Notes: generated by a model not told the origin, from the sequence alone. A stretch of DNA of 64,000 nucleotides from Niallia sp. FSL W8-0635 (GCF_038007965.1 NZ_JBBOYD010000001.1:2768501-2832500); one strand, 5' to 3'. Shown: positions 30,201-40,228, counted from the first letter of the stretch. Numbers and translations are program-made.

Positions 30201-31478
30201 TTATATCCAACCACGGAATCTAGATGCTTCCGCCATTTTTCTAACTCCAACCATGTATGCCGCCAATCTCATATCTACACGACGTACTTCGGCAGTATCA
30301 TAGATGTTTTTAAAGGATATGCTCATCACTTTTTCTAGCCTTTCTTCCACTTCTTCTTCTGTCCAGTAGTATCCTTGATTATTTTGAACCCATTCAAAAT
30401 AAGAAACAGTTACTCCACCAGCTGAAGCTAAAACATCAGGAACTAATAAGATTCCTCTCTCTGTTAGAATACGGGTAGCTTCTAACGTAGTTGGTCCGTT
30501 CGCAGCCTCCACTACAATACTTGCTTTAATATTATGAGCATTTTGTTCTGTTATCTGGTTTTCAATAGCAGCAGGAACTAAAATATCACAATCTAATTCC
30601 AATAATTCTTTATTTGTAATTGTGTTATTAAATAAGTTAGTAACAGTGCCAAAACTATCTCTTCTATCTAATAAATAATCAATATCCAATCCTTCTGGAT
30701 CATGCAAGGCTCCATATGCATCAGAAATACCAATTATCTTTGCCCCTGCGTCATGCATAAATTTAGCCAAAAAGCTACCTGCATTTCCAAATCCTTGAAC
30801 GACAACTCGCGCTCCTTCAATAGAAATGCCTCTTCTTTTTGCAGCTTCACGTATACAAATTGTTACACCTTTTGCAGTAGCAGTTTCTCTTCCTTGTGAC
30901 CCACCTAATACAAGTGGTTTACCTGTAATAAAGCCAGGTGAGTTAAATTCATCAATACGGCTATACTCGTCCATCATCCATGCCATAATCTGTGAATTAG
31001 TAAAAACATCTGGAGCAGGGATATCTTTAGTTGGACCAACAATTTGACTTATTGCACGTACATAGCCCCTGCTTAACCGTTCTAATTCTCTAAAGGACAT
31101 ATCTCGAGGATCACAGACTATTCCACCTTTTCCTCCACCATATGGAAGATCTACAATTCCACATTTCAAACTCATCCAAATAGATAGTGCTTTCACTTCT
31201 GTTTCAGTAACATTGGGATGAAAACGAATACCACCCTTTGTTGGTCCAACAGCATCGTTATGCTGAGCACGGTAGCCTGTGAAGATTTTTACAGTTCCAT
31301 CATCCATTCTCACAGGGATTTTAACTGTCATCATTCGAATCGGCTCTTTTAATAATTCATAAACTTCATCTGAATACCCGAGTTTGTTTAAAGCTTTATG
31401 AATTACTGTTTGTGTTGACTTCAAAACATCGTGTTGCTCTTCTACATGATTCTTCTCATTTGATTTGTTGGCTACCAT
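30201..31478 (-). CDS. gudB: NAD-specific glutamate dehydrogenase
   Basis: Catabolic enzyme converting glutamate to 2-oxoglutarate and ammonium. 425 residues with GYRAQHNDAVGPTKGGIRFH and PYGGGKGGIVCDP (substrate lysine), GGSQGRETATAKGVTICI and VVQGFGNAGSFLAKF (NAD Rossmann motif). No internal duplication such as that inactivating gudB in B. subtilis 168 is seen in the active-site region. RBS AGGAGGA. It is monocistronic, bounded by a terminator and a long upstream region. Confidence 0.95.
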   Translation of the reverse strand: MVANKSNEKNHVEEQHDVLKSTQTVIHKALNKLGYSDEVYELLKEPIRMMTVKIPVRMDDGTVKIFTGYRAQHNDAVGPTKGGIRFHPNVTETEVKALSIWMSLKCGIVDLPYGGGKGGIVCDPRDMSFRELERLSRGYVRAISQIVGPTKDIPAPDVFTNSQIMAWMMDEYSRIDEFNSPGFITGKPLVLGGSQGRETATAKGVTICIREAAKRRGISIEGARVVVQGFGNAGSFLAKFMHDAGAKIIGISDAYGALHDPEGLDIDYLLDRRDSFGTVTNLFNNTITNKELLELDCDILVPAAIENQITEQNAHNIKASIVVEAANGPTTLEATRILTERGILLVPDVLASAGGVTVSYFEWVQNNQGYYWTEEEVEERLEKVMSISFKNIYDTAEVRRVDMRLAAYMVGVRKMAEASRFRGWI

Positions 31479-32113
31479 TAAGAAATCCTCCTAAAAAAAC
31501 TACTTATTTTTACCTGTAGTTCTTCTTCATAAGAATAGTTATTTAGCTTCATTAATAGAATGGAAAACATATTTGTTGTCAAAACTTTATTTTTATTTAT
31601 TAATTCAAAACATAGTATACACTTATACCTGCATGATGCAAGCATAATCAATGATACAATTGCCATCACACTACTATTTTAGGCAAAACGAGTGTAGCGC
31701 CCGCTTCCTGTTTTATCCTAATTAGGATTATTTTCTTTCCAAATAAATTCATTACTACTGTGGATAACTGTTTTTTATTCAACCTTCTACTAACAGTATA
31801 TTCATTTAACGATTCTTTGTCCTACCTCACCCTCATTTAATTATCATTAATTATTACGATGGACTTAGCTTTCACTCGATTAAATTACTTGAGGCCAAAC
31901 AAAAAAAGATAAATTTTCGGGAAGAATATCCCCATTTCATTTTAACACTTTCATCATGTTTTACCAATCATCAACTTATAAATTTTTATGTAGAATATTC
32001 CCTTTTTTTAAACACAACAAGATAGACGATTCCAAGTAATGCTAAAAGCGGCTTATCTCCAGTACCAGAGAATAACCTCAAAAAATGGAATCAATCTATC
32101 TTGTATATAGATA
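31479..32113. other. 635-bp region upstream of gudB with a long hairpin
   Basis: Contains the gudB promoter region and, at its mecB end, an inverted repeat: CAAGATAGACGATTCCA (32018-32034) against TGGAATCAATCTATCTTG (32086-32103). The minus strand through the hairpin reads RLFSGTGDKPLLALLGIVYL and then VVFKKREYST before a stop. That looks like a surface-anchor or membrane tail but has no RBS. The rest is AT-rich with no credible gene; the 63-codon frame at 31478-31669 has no support. Confidence 0.4.
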
Positions 32114-32695
32114 TCAAAAATAATGTACTAATGTCTCAATTGCATTTTCTTTTTTTATCGTATTTCCATATTCTTCAATAATATATATACTCTTTAAACT
32201 CAAATCCCCAAACTCGCTTAAAATAGCAATAATTTGTTCTTCTTTATAAGTAGAAATATCGACAAAACATAAATAATACCTATCATTTAAATTATATAAA
32301 GAACCACCATTAAAATTATTCTGTACCAATTGCTTCGCGACATTTATGACGTCCTCTAAATCTGTGAATTCATATAATATATCCACTGTTTCCTCTACTG
32401 TTACTTGCATTTCTAAAAATCCTTCTGACAGGATTTCTTCTGCATCTTGGTCGCTTTCACTTATCGTTAAGATCATTACCATACCTTGAGCTTTCATTGA
32501 AAATATTTCAACAGCTACCGATCCATGTATCTCCATGTCAAACAAATCATTTGCTTCTTCAAGCATTTCATGAAAAAAATACTGCCATTTTATCGAGTCT
32601 TTCCATATATCTTCCTTTGTCAATCCACGTTCATACAAATCATCGGTGGTCAGATGGATTTTAATTCTATTGCTATTTAATCTCTCCAAACGCAT
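32114..32695 (-). CDS. mecB: Adaptor protein MecB (YpbH), MecA family
   Basis: Paralogue of MecA, which brings substrates to the ClpCP protease; B. subtilis YpbH binds ClpC. The N-terminal start MRLERLNSNRIKIHLTTDDL and KEDIWKDSIKWQYFFHEM match the substrate-binding domain. After an acidic hinge, the C-terminal half (from about residue 110) is the ClpC-binding domain. 193 residues. RBS GGAGG at 7 nt. It appears monocistronic. Confidence 0.9.
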   Translation of the reverse strand: MRLERLNSNRIKIHLTTDDLYERGLTKEDIWKDSIKWQYFFHEMLEEANDLFDMEIHGSVAVEIFSMKAQGMVMILTISESDQDAEEILSEGFLEMQVTVEETVDILYEFTDLEDVINVAKQLVQNNFNGGSLYNLNDRYYLCFVDISTYKEEQIIAILSEFGDLSLKSIYIIEEYGNTIKKENAIETLVHYF

Positions 32696-32794
32696 GACTA
32701 CGCCTCCTGCTCCTTGAAAAAACTCTTACTGCAGTTTATGAAAAGAAGGAGTAATCGGTGAGTATTATTACAAATTCGTTCCTAATACAAAAAT

Positions 32795-32828
32795 AAAAAG
32801 CCAACTATTCATAACAATAATTGGCTTT
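32795..32828 (-). terminator. Intrinsic terminator of ypbG
   Basis: AAAGCCAA pairs with TTGGCTTT around a 16-nt loop, with a T-rich stretch after it on the minus strand. Confidence 0.7.
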
Positions 32829-32843
32829 CGACAGTCAAAAAAA

Positions 32844-33635
32844 TTAATTTTCTGCATCACTTTTATGTTGTATTCTGATAATATGAGTTTCAGGCTTTGC
32901 ACCTAATCTCAAAGGAATATTTGTTGTGCCATATCCATTACTAACAAATAAAGTAGTATTTCCAATAACCTTTGTTCCACCTAATTCATATGGACCGAAA
33001 CCAAATAGCCTAATCTGACCGCCATGAGTGTGACCACTCAACACTAAGGAAATCTGATTTTCTGCTTCTAGTTTTTCCATTATTTTCGGATTATGACTAA
33101 CTAATAATTTAAAATTAGTTTCCTCTGCGTATTCTAGCGCTTTTTCTAAATCATCATACTCTAATGAATAATCTTCAATGCCTATTAAAGACCAGCTCTC
33201 TCCATTTGGTGAAGGAAAATTAATTGCCTCATTATTCAATAGAACGATTCCCTCTTCTACTAACAAGGCTTCTAACACATCACGCTCTATTTCATAATCA
33301 TTATTCCCCCAAACAAAATAAACAGGGCCAATTTGTTTTAACTTCCGAAGATTTTCTCGAGTTTTCTCTAATTTCACTCCCTTTTCTAAAAGGTCTCCCC
33401 CTATTATTACCATTTCTGCTACGTCCATAGCCTCTGTAAAAATGGAATCATCTATTGCTCTTCGATGTATATCTGAAATAAAAAAAAGCGTAATATCTTG
33501 CAGGGAGGAAGGAAAATTAGGAAAGTAGAATATTTCATATTTCACGTGATTTTCATTTGCAATATTTTTCATATGTAAAATCAATGCAATACTAAATAAA
33601 ATAAGTAAAATAAAAACAGCAAAGAAAAAAACCAT
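32844..33635 (-). CDS. ypbG: Metallophosphoesterase YpbG
   Basis: Calcineurin-like phosphoesterase anchored by an N-terminal membrane helix (VFFFAVFILLILFSIALIL). Metal-binding motifs run in order: FISDIHRR (variant of DxH), VIIGGDLLEKG, WGNNDYE, LVSHNP and LSGHTHGGQIRL. The active site faces either side of the membrane depending on topology. The substrate is not predictable. 263 residues, RBS GGGAGGG. Located next to mecB as in B. subtilis. Confidence 0.88.
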   Translation of the reverse strand: MVFFFAVFILLILFSIALILHMKNIANENHVKYEIFYFPNFPSSLQDITLFFISDIHRRAIDDSIFTEAMDVAEMVIIGGDLLEKGVKLEKTRENLRKLKQIGPVYFVWGNNDYEIERDVLEALLVEEGIVLLNNEAINFPSPNGESWSLIGIEDYSLEYDDLEKALEYAEETNFKLLVSHNPKIMEKLEAENQISLVLSGHTHGGQIRLFGFGPYELGGTKVIGNTTLFVSNGYGTTNIPLRLGAKPETHIIRIQHKSDAEN

Positions 33636-33908
33636 ATAACCCTCCCAATTTTTCTTTTCAAAGGTGCTTCTTTTATTTTAATACACCTTCTCATGATTTT
33701 ACCAATTTCAAGAATTTTTTTCTAATTCATTCTTTATAATGCCACTGATTAATTATATTCTCGAACCTTTCCTATATTATAAAAATATATTTCAGTCAAA
33801 GAATTATCTACTTCTAATAAAGAGCGGTGGTACTTCTTTAAAAGCAAGCATGTAAATAAATTTCTAGACATATGATGTAAAGTATACCATTAAAAAGGAG
33901 GAATCATT

Positions 33909-34124
33909 ATGCCTTCATTCTACAAAGAATATCAACCCTATATTAGTCCCTTTGACCCTTGTCCACCGATAAAAACAAAAGTATATTCTACACCACCTAA
34001 TTTATATCTAGGTTTTCAACCACCTCATCTTCCCCAGTTTAGTCCAATGGAAGCATTAAAAGCTGGTACCTTATGGAAAACCTTTTACGACCCTTACTAC
34101 AGTCCATATGAAAAAAAGAGATAA
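33909..34124 (+). CDS. cotJA: Spore coat-associated protein CotJA
   Basis: 71-residue Pro/Tyr-rich protein (MPSFYKEYQPYISPFDPCPP; DPYYSPYEKKR at the end), first gene of the cotJABC operon. CotJA is needed for assembly of CotJC into the inner coat in B. subtilis. AAAGGAGGA RBS. The operon is on the plus strand between minus-strand ypbG and ypbF, so its promoter lies in 33640-33890. It is SigE-controlled in B. subtilis; I could not fix the boxes here. Confidence 0.9.
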   Translation: MPSFYKEYQPYISPFDPCPPIKTKVYSTPPNLYLGFQPPHLPQFSPMEALKAGTLWKTFYDPYYSPYEKKR

Positions 34125-34139
34125 GGGAGTGATACATCA

Positions 34140-34400
34140 ATGAAGCAACTTCCACCCGAATACTATCAACTATTAGAACAGCTCCAAGCAATTGACTTCG
34201 TTCTCGTCGAACTTACCTTATATTTAGATACCCATCATCATGATCAAGATGCCATTAATCAATTTAACCATTATGTAAAAGAACGAGAAAAATTCAAAAA
34301 GTTATATGAAAGCAAATACGGTCCTTTATTGCAATATGGAAATAGCCCATCTGGTTCACCATGGGATTGGGATTCTGCCCCATGGCCTTGGCAAGTATAA
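34140..34400 (+). CDS. cotJB: Spore coat protein CotJB
   Basis: 86 residues with a helical N-terminal part ([35 protein letters not shown]) and a Gly/Trp/Pro-rich tail ending [14 protein letters not shown], typical of CotJB. It starts 15 bp after cotJA with GGGAGTG upstream. Structural partner of CotJC. Confidence 0.92.
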   Translation: MKQLPPEYYQLLEQLQAIDFVLVELTLYLDTHHHDQDAINQFNHYVKEREKFKKLYESKYGPLLQYGNSPSGSPWDWDSAPWPWQV

Positions 34401-34447
34401 AAGCAAGTTAAATTATCTAATTTGGCGATAAAGGAGAATGGAATCTT

Positions 34448-35017
34448 ATGTGGTTATATGAAAAAAAATTACAATACCCTGTTAAAGTGAGTACCTGTAA
34501 TCCAATGCTTGCAAAATTTTTAATTGAACAATATGGAGGTGCGGATGGAGAGCTTGCAGCAGCATTACGATACTTAAATCAAAGGTATTCAATACCTGAT
34601 CGTGTAATTGGATTATTAACAGACATAGGAACAGAAGAGTTCGCCCATTTGGAAATGATTGCAACTATGATATATAAATTGACGAAAGATGCCACACCAG
34701 ATCAATTAAAAGCTGCTGGTCTTGGTGATCACTATGTTAATCATGATCATGCTTTATTTTATCATGATGCTGCGGGCAATCCTTGGACCGCAACGTATAT
34801 ACAAGCAAAAGGGGATCCAATTGCGGATCTTTATGAGGATATTGCAGCAGAGGAAAAAGCTAGAGCAACTTACCAATGGATTATCAACATGAGTGATGAC
34901 CCAGATTTAAATGATAGCCTACGTTTTCTAAGAGAGCGAGAGATTGTACATTCCCAACGATTTAGAGAGGCAGTCGAAATTATCAAAGAGGATCGACAGC
35001 AGCGAAAGATTTTTTAA
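34448..35017 (+). CDS. cotJC: Spore coat protein CotJC, manganese-catalase type
   Basis: 189-residue ferritin-like di-manganese catalase-family protein of the inner coat. Ligand-type motifs are visible: ADGELAAALRYL, TEEFAHLEMIATM (ExxH), AAEEKARATYQ and EREIVHSQRF (ExxxH). Start MWLYEKKLQYPVKVST is typical. RBS AAGGAGA. Last gene of cotJABC, followed by a strong terminator. Confidence 0.95.
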   Translation: MWLYEKKLQYPVKVSTCNPMLAKFLIEQYGGADGELAAALRYLNQRYSIPDRVIGLLTDIGTEEFAHLEMIATMIYKLTKDATPDQLKAAGLGDHYVNHDHALFYHDAAGNPWTATYIQAKGDPIADLYEDIAAEEKARATYQWIINMSDDPDLNDSLRFLREREIVHSQRFREAVEIIKEDRQQRKIF

Positions 35018-35038
35018 ACTATTTTTCCGTTATTAAAC

Positions 35039-35067
35039 AAAAAGATACCTACATTTGGTATCTTTTT
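35039..35067 (+). terminator. Intrinsic terminator of cotJABC
   Basis: AAAAAGATACC pairs with GGTATCTTTTT around 7 nt, followed by more T residues. Symmetric A and T runs could also serve ypbF on the other strand. Confidence 0.85.
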
Positions 35068-35118
35068 GTTTTTACATTGATTCCTTTTTATTAATAAGTA
35101 TCCTTAATCCAACTATTT

Positions 35119-35577
35119 TTATTTTGCTTGATGGAATAAATTAATATCATAGGAATCCTTGATTTTATTATAAATTTCATGTCTGCTATTCCAAGTCTCA
35201 CTATGCCCAAATAAATCCTTGCTTTTATCAATGAATTCACAGCGCAAATCATGAAATTCTTTTTCTGCTTTATCCCTTTTTTGTCTCATTAGATTCATAT
35301 AACCAAATGCTCCAATTATAAATAAAAGGATATATAGATTCATACTTTCTTCTACATATACCGAAAACATGGCTGCAAACGAATGAGAATAAGGGATAGC
35401 AATATGTTTATACAGCCAAAGAAAATAACAAAAGGCTGAAAAGATGGTAAACCACATCATAATTAAATGTCGATTTTTTAACTTATCAAACTTTTGCTTT
35501 TTCTCGATTATTTTTAGCAAAACTTTTTTAGTTGTTCCATCTAACAAATAGTTTTCAGGGAAGATTGAGGGTTCCAA
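35119..35577 (-). CDS. ypbF: YpbF family membrane protein (DUF2663)
   Basis: About 152 residues with two membrane helices (MMWFTIFSAFCYFLWLY and LYILLFIIGAFGYM). A charged cytoplasmic C-terminus (DKAEKEFHDLRCEFIDKSKD) ends SYDINLFHQAK, closely resembling B. subtilis YpbF. An upstream ATG at 35604 is in frame, but AAAGGAGG lies 8 nt before TTG at 35577, which is my start. Function unknown. Confidence 0.82.
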   Translation of the reverse strand: MEPSIFPENYLLDGTTKKVLLKIIEKKQKFDKLKNRHLIMMWFTIFSAFCYFLWLYKHIAIPYSHSFAAMFSVYVEESMNLYILLFIIGAFGYMNLMRQKRDKAEKEFHDLRCEFIDKSKDLFGHSETWNSRHEIYNKIKDSYDINLFHQAK

Positions 35578-35713
35578 AATCACTTCCTCCTTTACATAGC
35601 GCATTTTATAAGTCTGTCATTTGCACCATAAAGCTTTTATGCAAAAACAACATATCTAATAATCTCGCTTTACTATACAATATGTAATTGGAGGACAAGT
35701 TAGAATCGTTTAA

Positions 35714-36445
35714 TTATGGTTCTAGTACAATTTTTAAAGTTTGCCCCAATTGAACCTGATCTGTTGTCATATTATTCGCAGATTTAATTTTAGCTATCCC
35801 ATCTCCGCTAGGAAAATATTTTAAAGCAATTCGATATAAAGTTTCTCCCTTTGCTACAGTGTGATACACTATCTTCTCATCAGGATTTATTTGTTGATTA
35901 ACTTCAGCCTCTTCTTCTTTTGGTTCTTCTTTTGGTTCTTCTTTTTTCTGTACATTATTTGTTGGCTTCTCCGATTCAGACATTTCCTCTTTGGATTTAT
36001 CCTCCTCTTCGTCTAAAGCTTTTTCCCTTACATTATCATCCGCTATAGTTTCTTCTTCCGTTGTGCTATTTTGTATTACGATTTCTTCTTGTTCTTCCTG
36101 ATTAGCACGTTTGGATTCATTATATGATGCATTTTCTTTTTGAATATTAACATTCTCAAATAGTCCAGAAGTATTTTCTGTTGTTAAAAGATTCGAAAAA
36201 TCTTTCCCATTTAATAAACTATTTATTAATAATAGCAAGACTGGTAGTAACACAAATAAAAACGCTAATAAACTAATAATCGGTACTTTTATCTTTTTAT
36301 TTTTATTTTTATTTTTATGAACGGTGCTTCTTGAAGGTAATGAAGACTCAACTTGTTCCTCCTCTTTTTCCTCTTCCTTTATCACTTTCTTAAGTCGTTG
36401 TTTTTGTAATTCTGCTTGAACCCTATATGGATCCTCTTTTTTCAT
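35714..36445 (-). CDS. ypbE: LysM-domain membrane protein YpbE
   Basis: Bitopic protein of 243 residues: a basic cytoplasmic N-terminus (KKVIKEEEKEEEQ), one membrane helix (IISLLAFLFVLLPVLLLLIN) and a long acidic Glu/Lys-rich external stalk. A C-terminal LysM domain (VAKGETLYRIALKYFPSG, NNMTTDQVQLGQTLKI) binds peptidoglycan. It is likely a wall-contacting protein of unknown role. Several ATGs are in frame (36472, 36451, 36445); I place the start at 36445, about 10 nt after AAGGA. Confidence 0.8.
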   Translation of the reverse strand: MKKEDPYRVQAELQKQRLKKVIKEEEKEEEQVESSLPSRSTVHKNKNKNKKIKVPIISLLAFLFVLLPVLLLLINSLLNGKDFSNLLTTENTSGLFENVNIQKENASYNESKRANQEEQEEIVIQNSTTEEETIADDNVREKALDEEEDKSKEEMSESEKPTNNVQKKEEPKEEPKEEEAEVNQQINPDEKIVYHTVAKGETLYRIALKYFPSGDGIAKIKSANNMTTDQVQLGQTLKIVLEP

Positions 36446-36514
36446 TAACATCCCATCCTTACAATTCCCCATTTAAATTTCCCAAGTAAAGGAGTATATC
36501 GCTCCATTAATCGT

Positions 36515-37114
36515 TCACTTTGATGTGCTAGTTTGCTTATGAAATAATTTGAACCGAATAATACAGCCGAGCAGGAAATCAATAAAAAAATGCATGATTA
36601 CTGTAACCCAGAGATTTTCTGTTACTTCAAATAATACTCCTATAACAATACTTACTACTACAACATTAACAAATAAAATTGGATTAAATAAATAGCGATA
36701 ATGTAAAATAGCAAAAAGCAGACAACTTAGAAGTAGCCCTAAATTGGTCTGGAGAACTCCTCTAAAAAGCATTTCTTCGCTAAATGCTACTATTAAAGCT
36801 ATGAACGCAATATGAAAAGGATGTCTATTTTGAAAAATCCGCTTGTTCACGCCTCCATCATCATGGTAATGAGTAGAATAACGATTCATCAGCCAAATAT
36901 CCATTATTACTACGGTTATCCCTGCTATAATACCAATTATAAAATCCGACAAATCATACTTAAATAACTTTGTTATCGGAGGATTCGATTGAAAAATGAT
37001 TAAATGTAAAGTGAACGCTACAATTAATAGGATAATTTGCGTGATATATACATTTTTTAATAGCTCGCGGTCTGTTAATTGGTTGATTAACTCCGTATAT
37101 TTTGCTTTATTCAT
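36515..37114 (-). CDS. ypbD: CPBP intramembrane metalloprotease YpbD
   Basis: Polytopic membrane protein of the CAAX protease / bacteriocin-processing family. Motif 1 is FSEEMLFRGVL (EExxxR), with FAILHYRYL and VIMHFFIDFLLG as the later histidine motifs that complete the active site. Substrate unknown. 199 residues from ATG 37114; the ATG at 37120 is possible. It follows recQ closely, so they are probably one transcript. Confidence 0.85.
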   Translation of the reverse strand: MNKAKYTELINQLTDRELLKNVYITQIILLIVAFTLHLIIFQSNPPITKLFKYDLSDFIIGIIAGITVVIMDIWLMNRYSTHYHDDGGVNKRIFQNRHPFHIAFIALIVAFSEEMLFRGVLQTNLGLLLSCLLFAILHYRYLFNPILFVNVVVVSIVIGVLFEVTENLWVTVIMHFFIDFLLGCIIRFKLFHKQTSTSK

Positions 37115-37129
37115 CCACATTGCCTACTT

Positions 37130-38617
37130 TTATATATTTAAAATAGAAGCTAACTGTTCTTTCCAATCAACTAGTACTTTATTCTGCTTATTATTCCTAT
37201 TATGAAAGAAAATGGATAACTCTAATCCGCATCTGTCACAACATTTTTTGTGATTTCGAGTTTCAAACTTTTCTCCGAAATATTCCAATATATACTGTCT
37301 TCGGCAGCTTTCAGACTGTAACCAGGCAATTAACTCTTGTATCTTTAGTTTTTTACCGTTTACTCGCTCATGCCGAAATTTACTATATAATGCAAGAGAG
37401 CGCAATAACTCTTCCATTGATTTATTTTGTGGCTCAATATATGACTCTAAAACTCGCCATTGTGTTTCTGTAAAAAACATTTCTAACTGGCAACTTTCTT
37501 TTTTCAACCAATCGTCATATGTTGGGTATTTACTTAAGCGTACTTTCCATTTATTAATTTGCAATTCATCTGGAAGCTCTGTTTCGATTAACTGATAAGC
37601 AATCCATTCATCTCCTGGTGTGTATAGAACAATGGAAACACTCTGTTTTCCATCTCTGCCCGCTCTTCCAATTTCCTGAAGATAAGATTCTAATTGCGTT
37701 GGCAAATGATAATGGATAATGAAGCGGATATCTTCCTTGTTAATCCCCATCCCAAATGCACTTGTAGCACAAATAACATCTAACTGTCCAGTTTGAAATT
37801 GTTGTTGTACAAGAATTCGATCTTCTTGTGACATTCCTCCATGATAGGCCATTATTCGTTTAGAAGCTCTTTCTTTTAAGAAAGCAGCAGTCTGTTCAGC
37901 CAACTTTTTACTGGAGAAATACACAATTCCTTGCCCATTTAACACTTGGATATATTCGAGAAGTTTCTCCATTTTTTCTTGAGTATGGGCTAATTCTTCA
38001 ATATTTATCCCAATATTGGATCGATCAACAGAATAAATAATTTCCTCTACTTCTTCTAAATTTAACGACCTATTTATATCTTTTCGAATTTCTTCTGTAG
38101 CTGTTGCTGTTAAAGCTAAAGTTAAAGGGTTATTCAATTTCTGTCGAATTTCCCCTAATTTTTGATAATCCGGTCGAAAATCATATCCCCATTGCGAAAT
38201 ACAATGTGCTTCATCGATAACAAATAAGCAAATCTTCATTTTTTGAAAAATTGCAAGAACATGTGGCATTGAAATCATTTCTGGGGAAATAAATATATAT
38301 TTATATTGGTTAATTTGCTTCAATACTCGATTTTTTTCTGTTGGTGTAAGAAAGGAATTTAAAGCAACTACTCTTTTTTCCCCTTTCATCTTCATTTGTT
38401 CTACTTGATCTTGCATTAAAGATAAAAGTGGAGAAATTATGATTACCGTTCCTTCTAAGAGTCTTCCAGCTAACTGGTAGCATAATGACTTCCCTGTTCC
38501 AGTTGGCAGCATCGCAAGTGTATGTTTATGATTAAGAATCGAAGCAATTGTTTCTTTCTGACCGCCCCGAAAATGAGTTAATTGAAAGTACTCTTTTAGT
38601 TTTTCTTCTAATTTCAT
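37130..38617 (-). CDS. recQ: RecQ-family ATP-dependent DNA helicase
   Basis: 3'-5' helicase of the short RecQ type; the B. subtilis gene at this position (ypbC) is RecS. Motifs: Q-motif HFRGGQKETI, Walker A MLPTGTGKSLCYQ, DEAHCISQWG (motif II), ALTATAT (III), FGMGINK and EIGRAGRDG (V and VI). A cysteine cluster, C(x3)QYILEY...KKCCDRCG, is a zinc-binding remnant; there is no HRDC domain. 495 residues. The start overlaps the ypbB stop by 4 bp, so the two are coupled. Confidence 0.92.
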   Translation of the reverse strand: MKLEEKLKEYFQLTHFRGGQKETIASILNHKHTLAMLPTGTGKSLCYQLAGRLLEGTVIIISPLLSLMQDQVEQMKMKGEKRVVALNSFLTPTEKNRVLKQINQYKYIFISPEMISMPHVLAIFQKMKICLFVIDEAHCISQWGYDFRPDYQKLGEIRQKLNNPLTLALTATATEEIRKDINRSLNLEEVEEIIYSVDRSNIGINIEELAHTQEKMEKLLEYIQVLNGQGIVYFSSKKLAEQTAAFLKERASKRIMAYHGGMSQEDRILVQQQFQTGQLDVICATSAFGMGINKEDIRFIIHYHLPTQLESYLQEIGRAGRDGKQSVSIVLYTPGDEWIAYQLIETELPDELQINKWKVRLSKYPTYDDWLKKESCQLEMFFTETQWRVLESYIEPQNKSMEELLRSLALYSKFRHERVNGKKLKIQELIAWLQSESCRRQYILEYFGEKFETRNHKKCCDRCGLELSIFFHNRNNKQNKVLVDWKEQLASILNI

Positions 38618-39663
38618 GATGACTCACCATACCTTGCCATTACCACACGTATCTCAAAATAAGAGACATCCACTAATTGTTCCTTGATTACTTTTAAAGA
38701 TTTAGAGGATAATTGCTCGATGGTATTTTTAATTCGTATTATCTTTTCCTTGCTAACTAGACTATGGACTGGAAACTCTGGGACATTTAATAGTATTTCA
38801 ATAATATGATCCTCAATTGTACTTTGCTTTAGATTTCTTAGATGAACAATTTCCTCGATGTTATAACCTTTTTGTATAAGCGTGTATGTTTTTGCAGTTG
38901 AAGCTGTAAGTGTAATGTTTCTCTTACTCCCCTGTATCATATGACATAATAGTGGATATTCCTTCTCATTAGAGATGATTGTATCTATCATATAATGAAG
39001 AATACTAATAAATGATAACTGATATCTGGCCGGATCTATTTTCAATTCTAAAGCAGCTTGATCTGCAGTAAGACCTATTTCTCGGATGCCAGTTAATCTA
39101 TGCGTTAAGATTACTGGATCTATTTCTATCCCATCAAGACATTTTACTATATCTTTATAGAGATATTTATGAATTTCGCTTCTTTCCACAGATATTGAAT
39201 GCAAAGTATCCTTCAACCATAATTGTGTTACAGGATTCCTTTGAACGGGAATATAGCGAATGCTGTTTTCTGACAAATGCGAAGCAACTTGTACAAGTAA
39301 AGACATTCTTTGCCAAAACGGTTCTGTTACTGCATGAAATCTCCAACCGTTCAAATAATTTGGAAGAGGATTCATCTTTAACAAATTCTCCAACTCCAAC
39401 TTTCTAGCATCATTAATAATATAGTGGTTATCTCCTACCTTTACGATCCATTTTTCCTTATATAATGTATATATAACATCATCTAATTGCTCTCTGGTTA
39501 ATGTGGGAAAGGATTGAAATAAGGAGGTTAACTGAAAAATATGAATATCTTGGATTGTTTGTGATGATTTTTTCCCATTCAAAATATGAAGAATAGAGTA
39601 AACGGTCCTTTCCCCATTCATTTTATATAAACAGTTTAGAATAATTATTTTCATAAAGGACAT
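38614..39663 (-). CDS. ypbB: YpbB, helicase-associated helix-turn-helix protein
   Basis: 349-residue cytoplasmic protein encoded immediately before recQ with a 4-bp overlap. The C-terminal region (IQKGYNIEEIVHLRNLKQST, IEDHIIEILLNVPEF) matches the helicase-associated HTH_40 type domain. The N-terminal part resembles no enzyme I know. The invariable pairing with RecQ suggests a helicase partner in DNA repair or recombination; this is inference. RBS AAGAGGA. Confidence 0.82.
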   Translation of the reverse strand: MSFMKIIILNCLYKMNGERTVYSILHILNGKKSSQTIQDIHIFQLTSLFQSFPTLTREQLDDVIYTLYKEKWIVKVGDNHYIINDARKLELENLLKMNPLPNYLNGWRFHAVTEPFWQRMSLLVQVASHLSENSIRYIPVQRNPVTQLWLKDTLHSISVERSEIHKYLYKDIVKCLDGIEIDPVILTHRLTGIREIGLTADQAALELKIDPARYQLSFISILHYMIDTIISNEKEYPLLCHMIQGSKRNITLTASTAKTYTLIQKGYNIEEIVHLRNLKQSTIEDHIIEILLNVPEFPVHSLVSKEKIIRIKNTIEQLSSKSLKVIKEQLVDVSYFEIRVVMARYGESS

Positions 39664-39955
39664 ACATTCATCTTCCTCTTATGTTTGACAAATTTTGTTG
39701 AAATTTGTTTGTAATATTTCTTTTATTTTACCATGAATTCTATTATTTGGTGAACTTTGATATCACAACCTCATTAGTTTTTTTCAATAGCGAAACTCTT
39801 TTTCTTAATGAAATCAATTAAGTTTTTGACTATTTTAAGAAAAGTTATTCTTACTTTCTACTTTTTATCTGTCTTTTTTATTGAAAAGTTAAAGATTCAG
39901 TCTTACAATAAGATAATAGTAAGGAGTATGCCAGTCATGTATATACTCCGTATGA

Positions 39956-40228
<273 letters not shown>

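Noticed and set aside
30201..31478. Possible cryptic gudB with an internal duplication as in B. subtilis 168
   Set aside because: No direct repeat or extra codons are visible in the conserved active-site region; the gene looks functional.
31478..31669. 63-codon minus-strand frame upstream of gudB
   Set aside because: It overlaps the gudB RBS region, has no RBS of its own, and its composition is that of AT-rich spacer.
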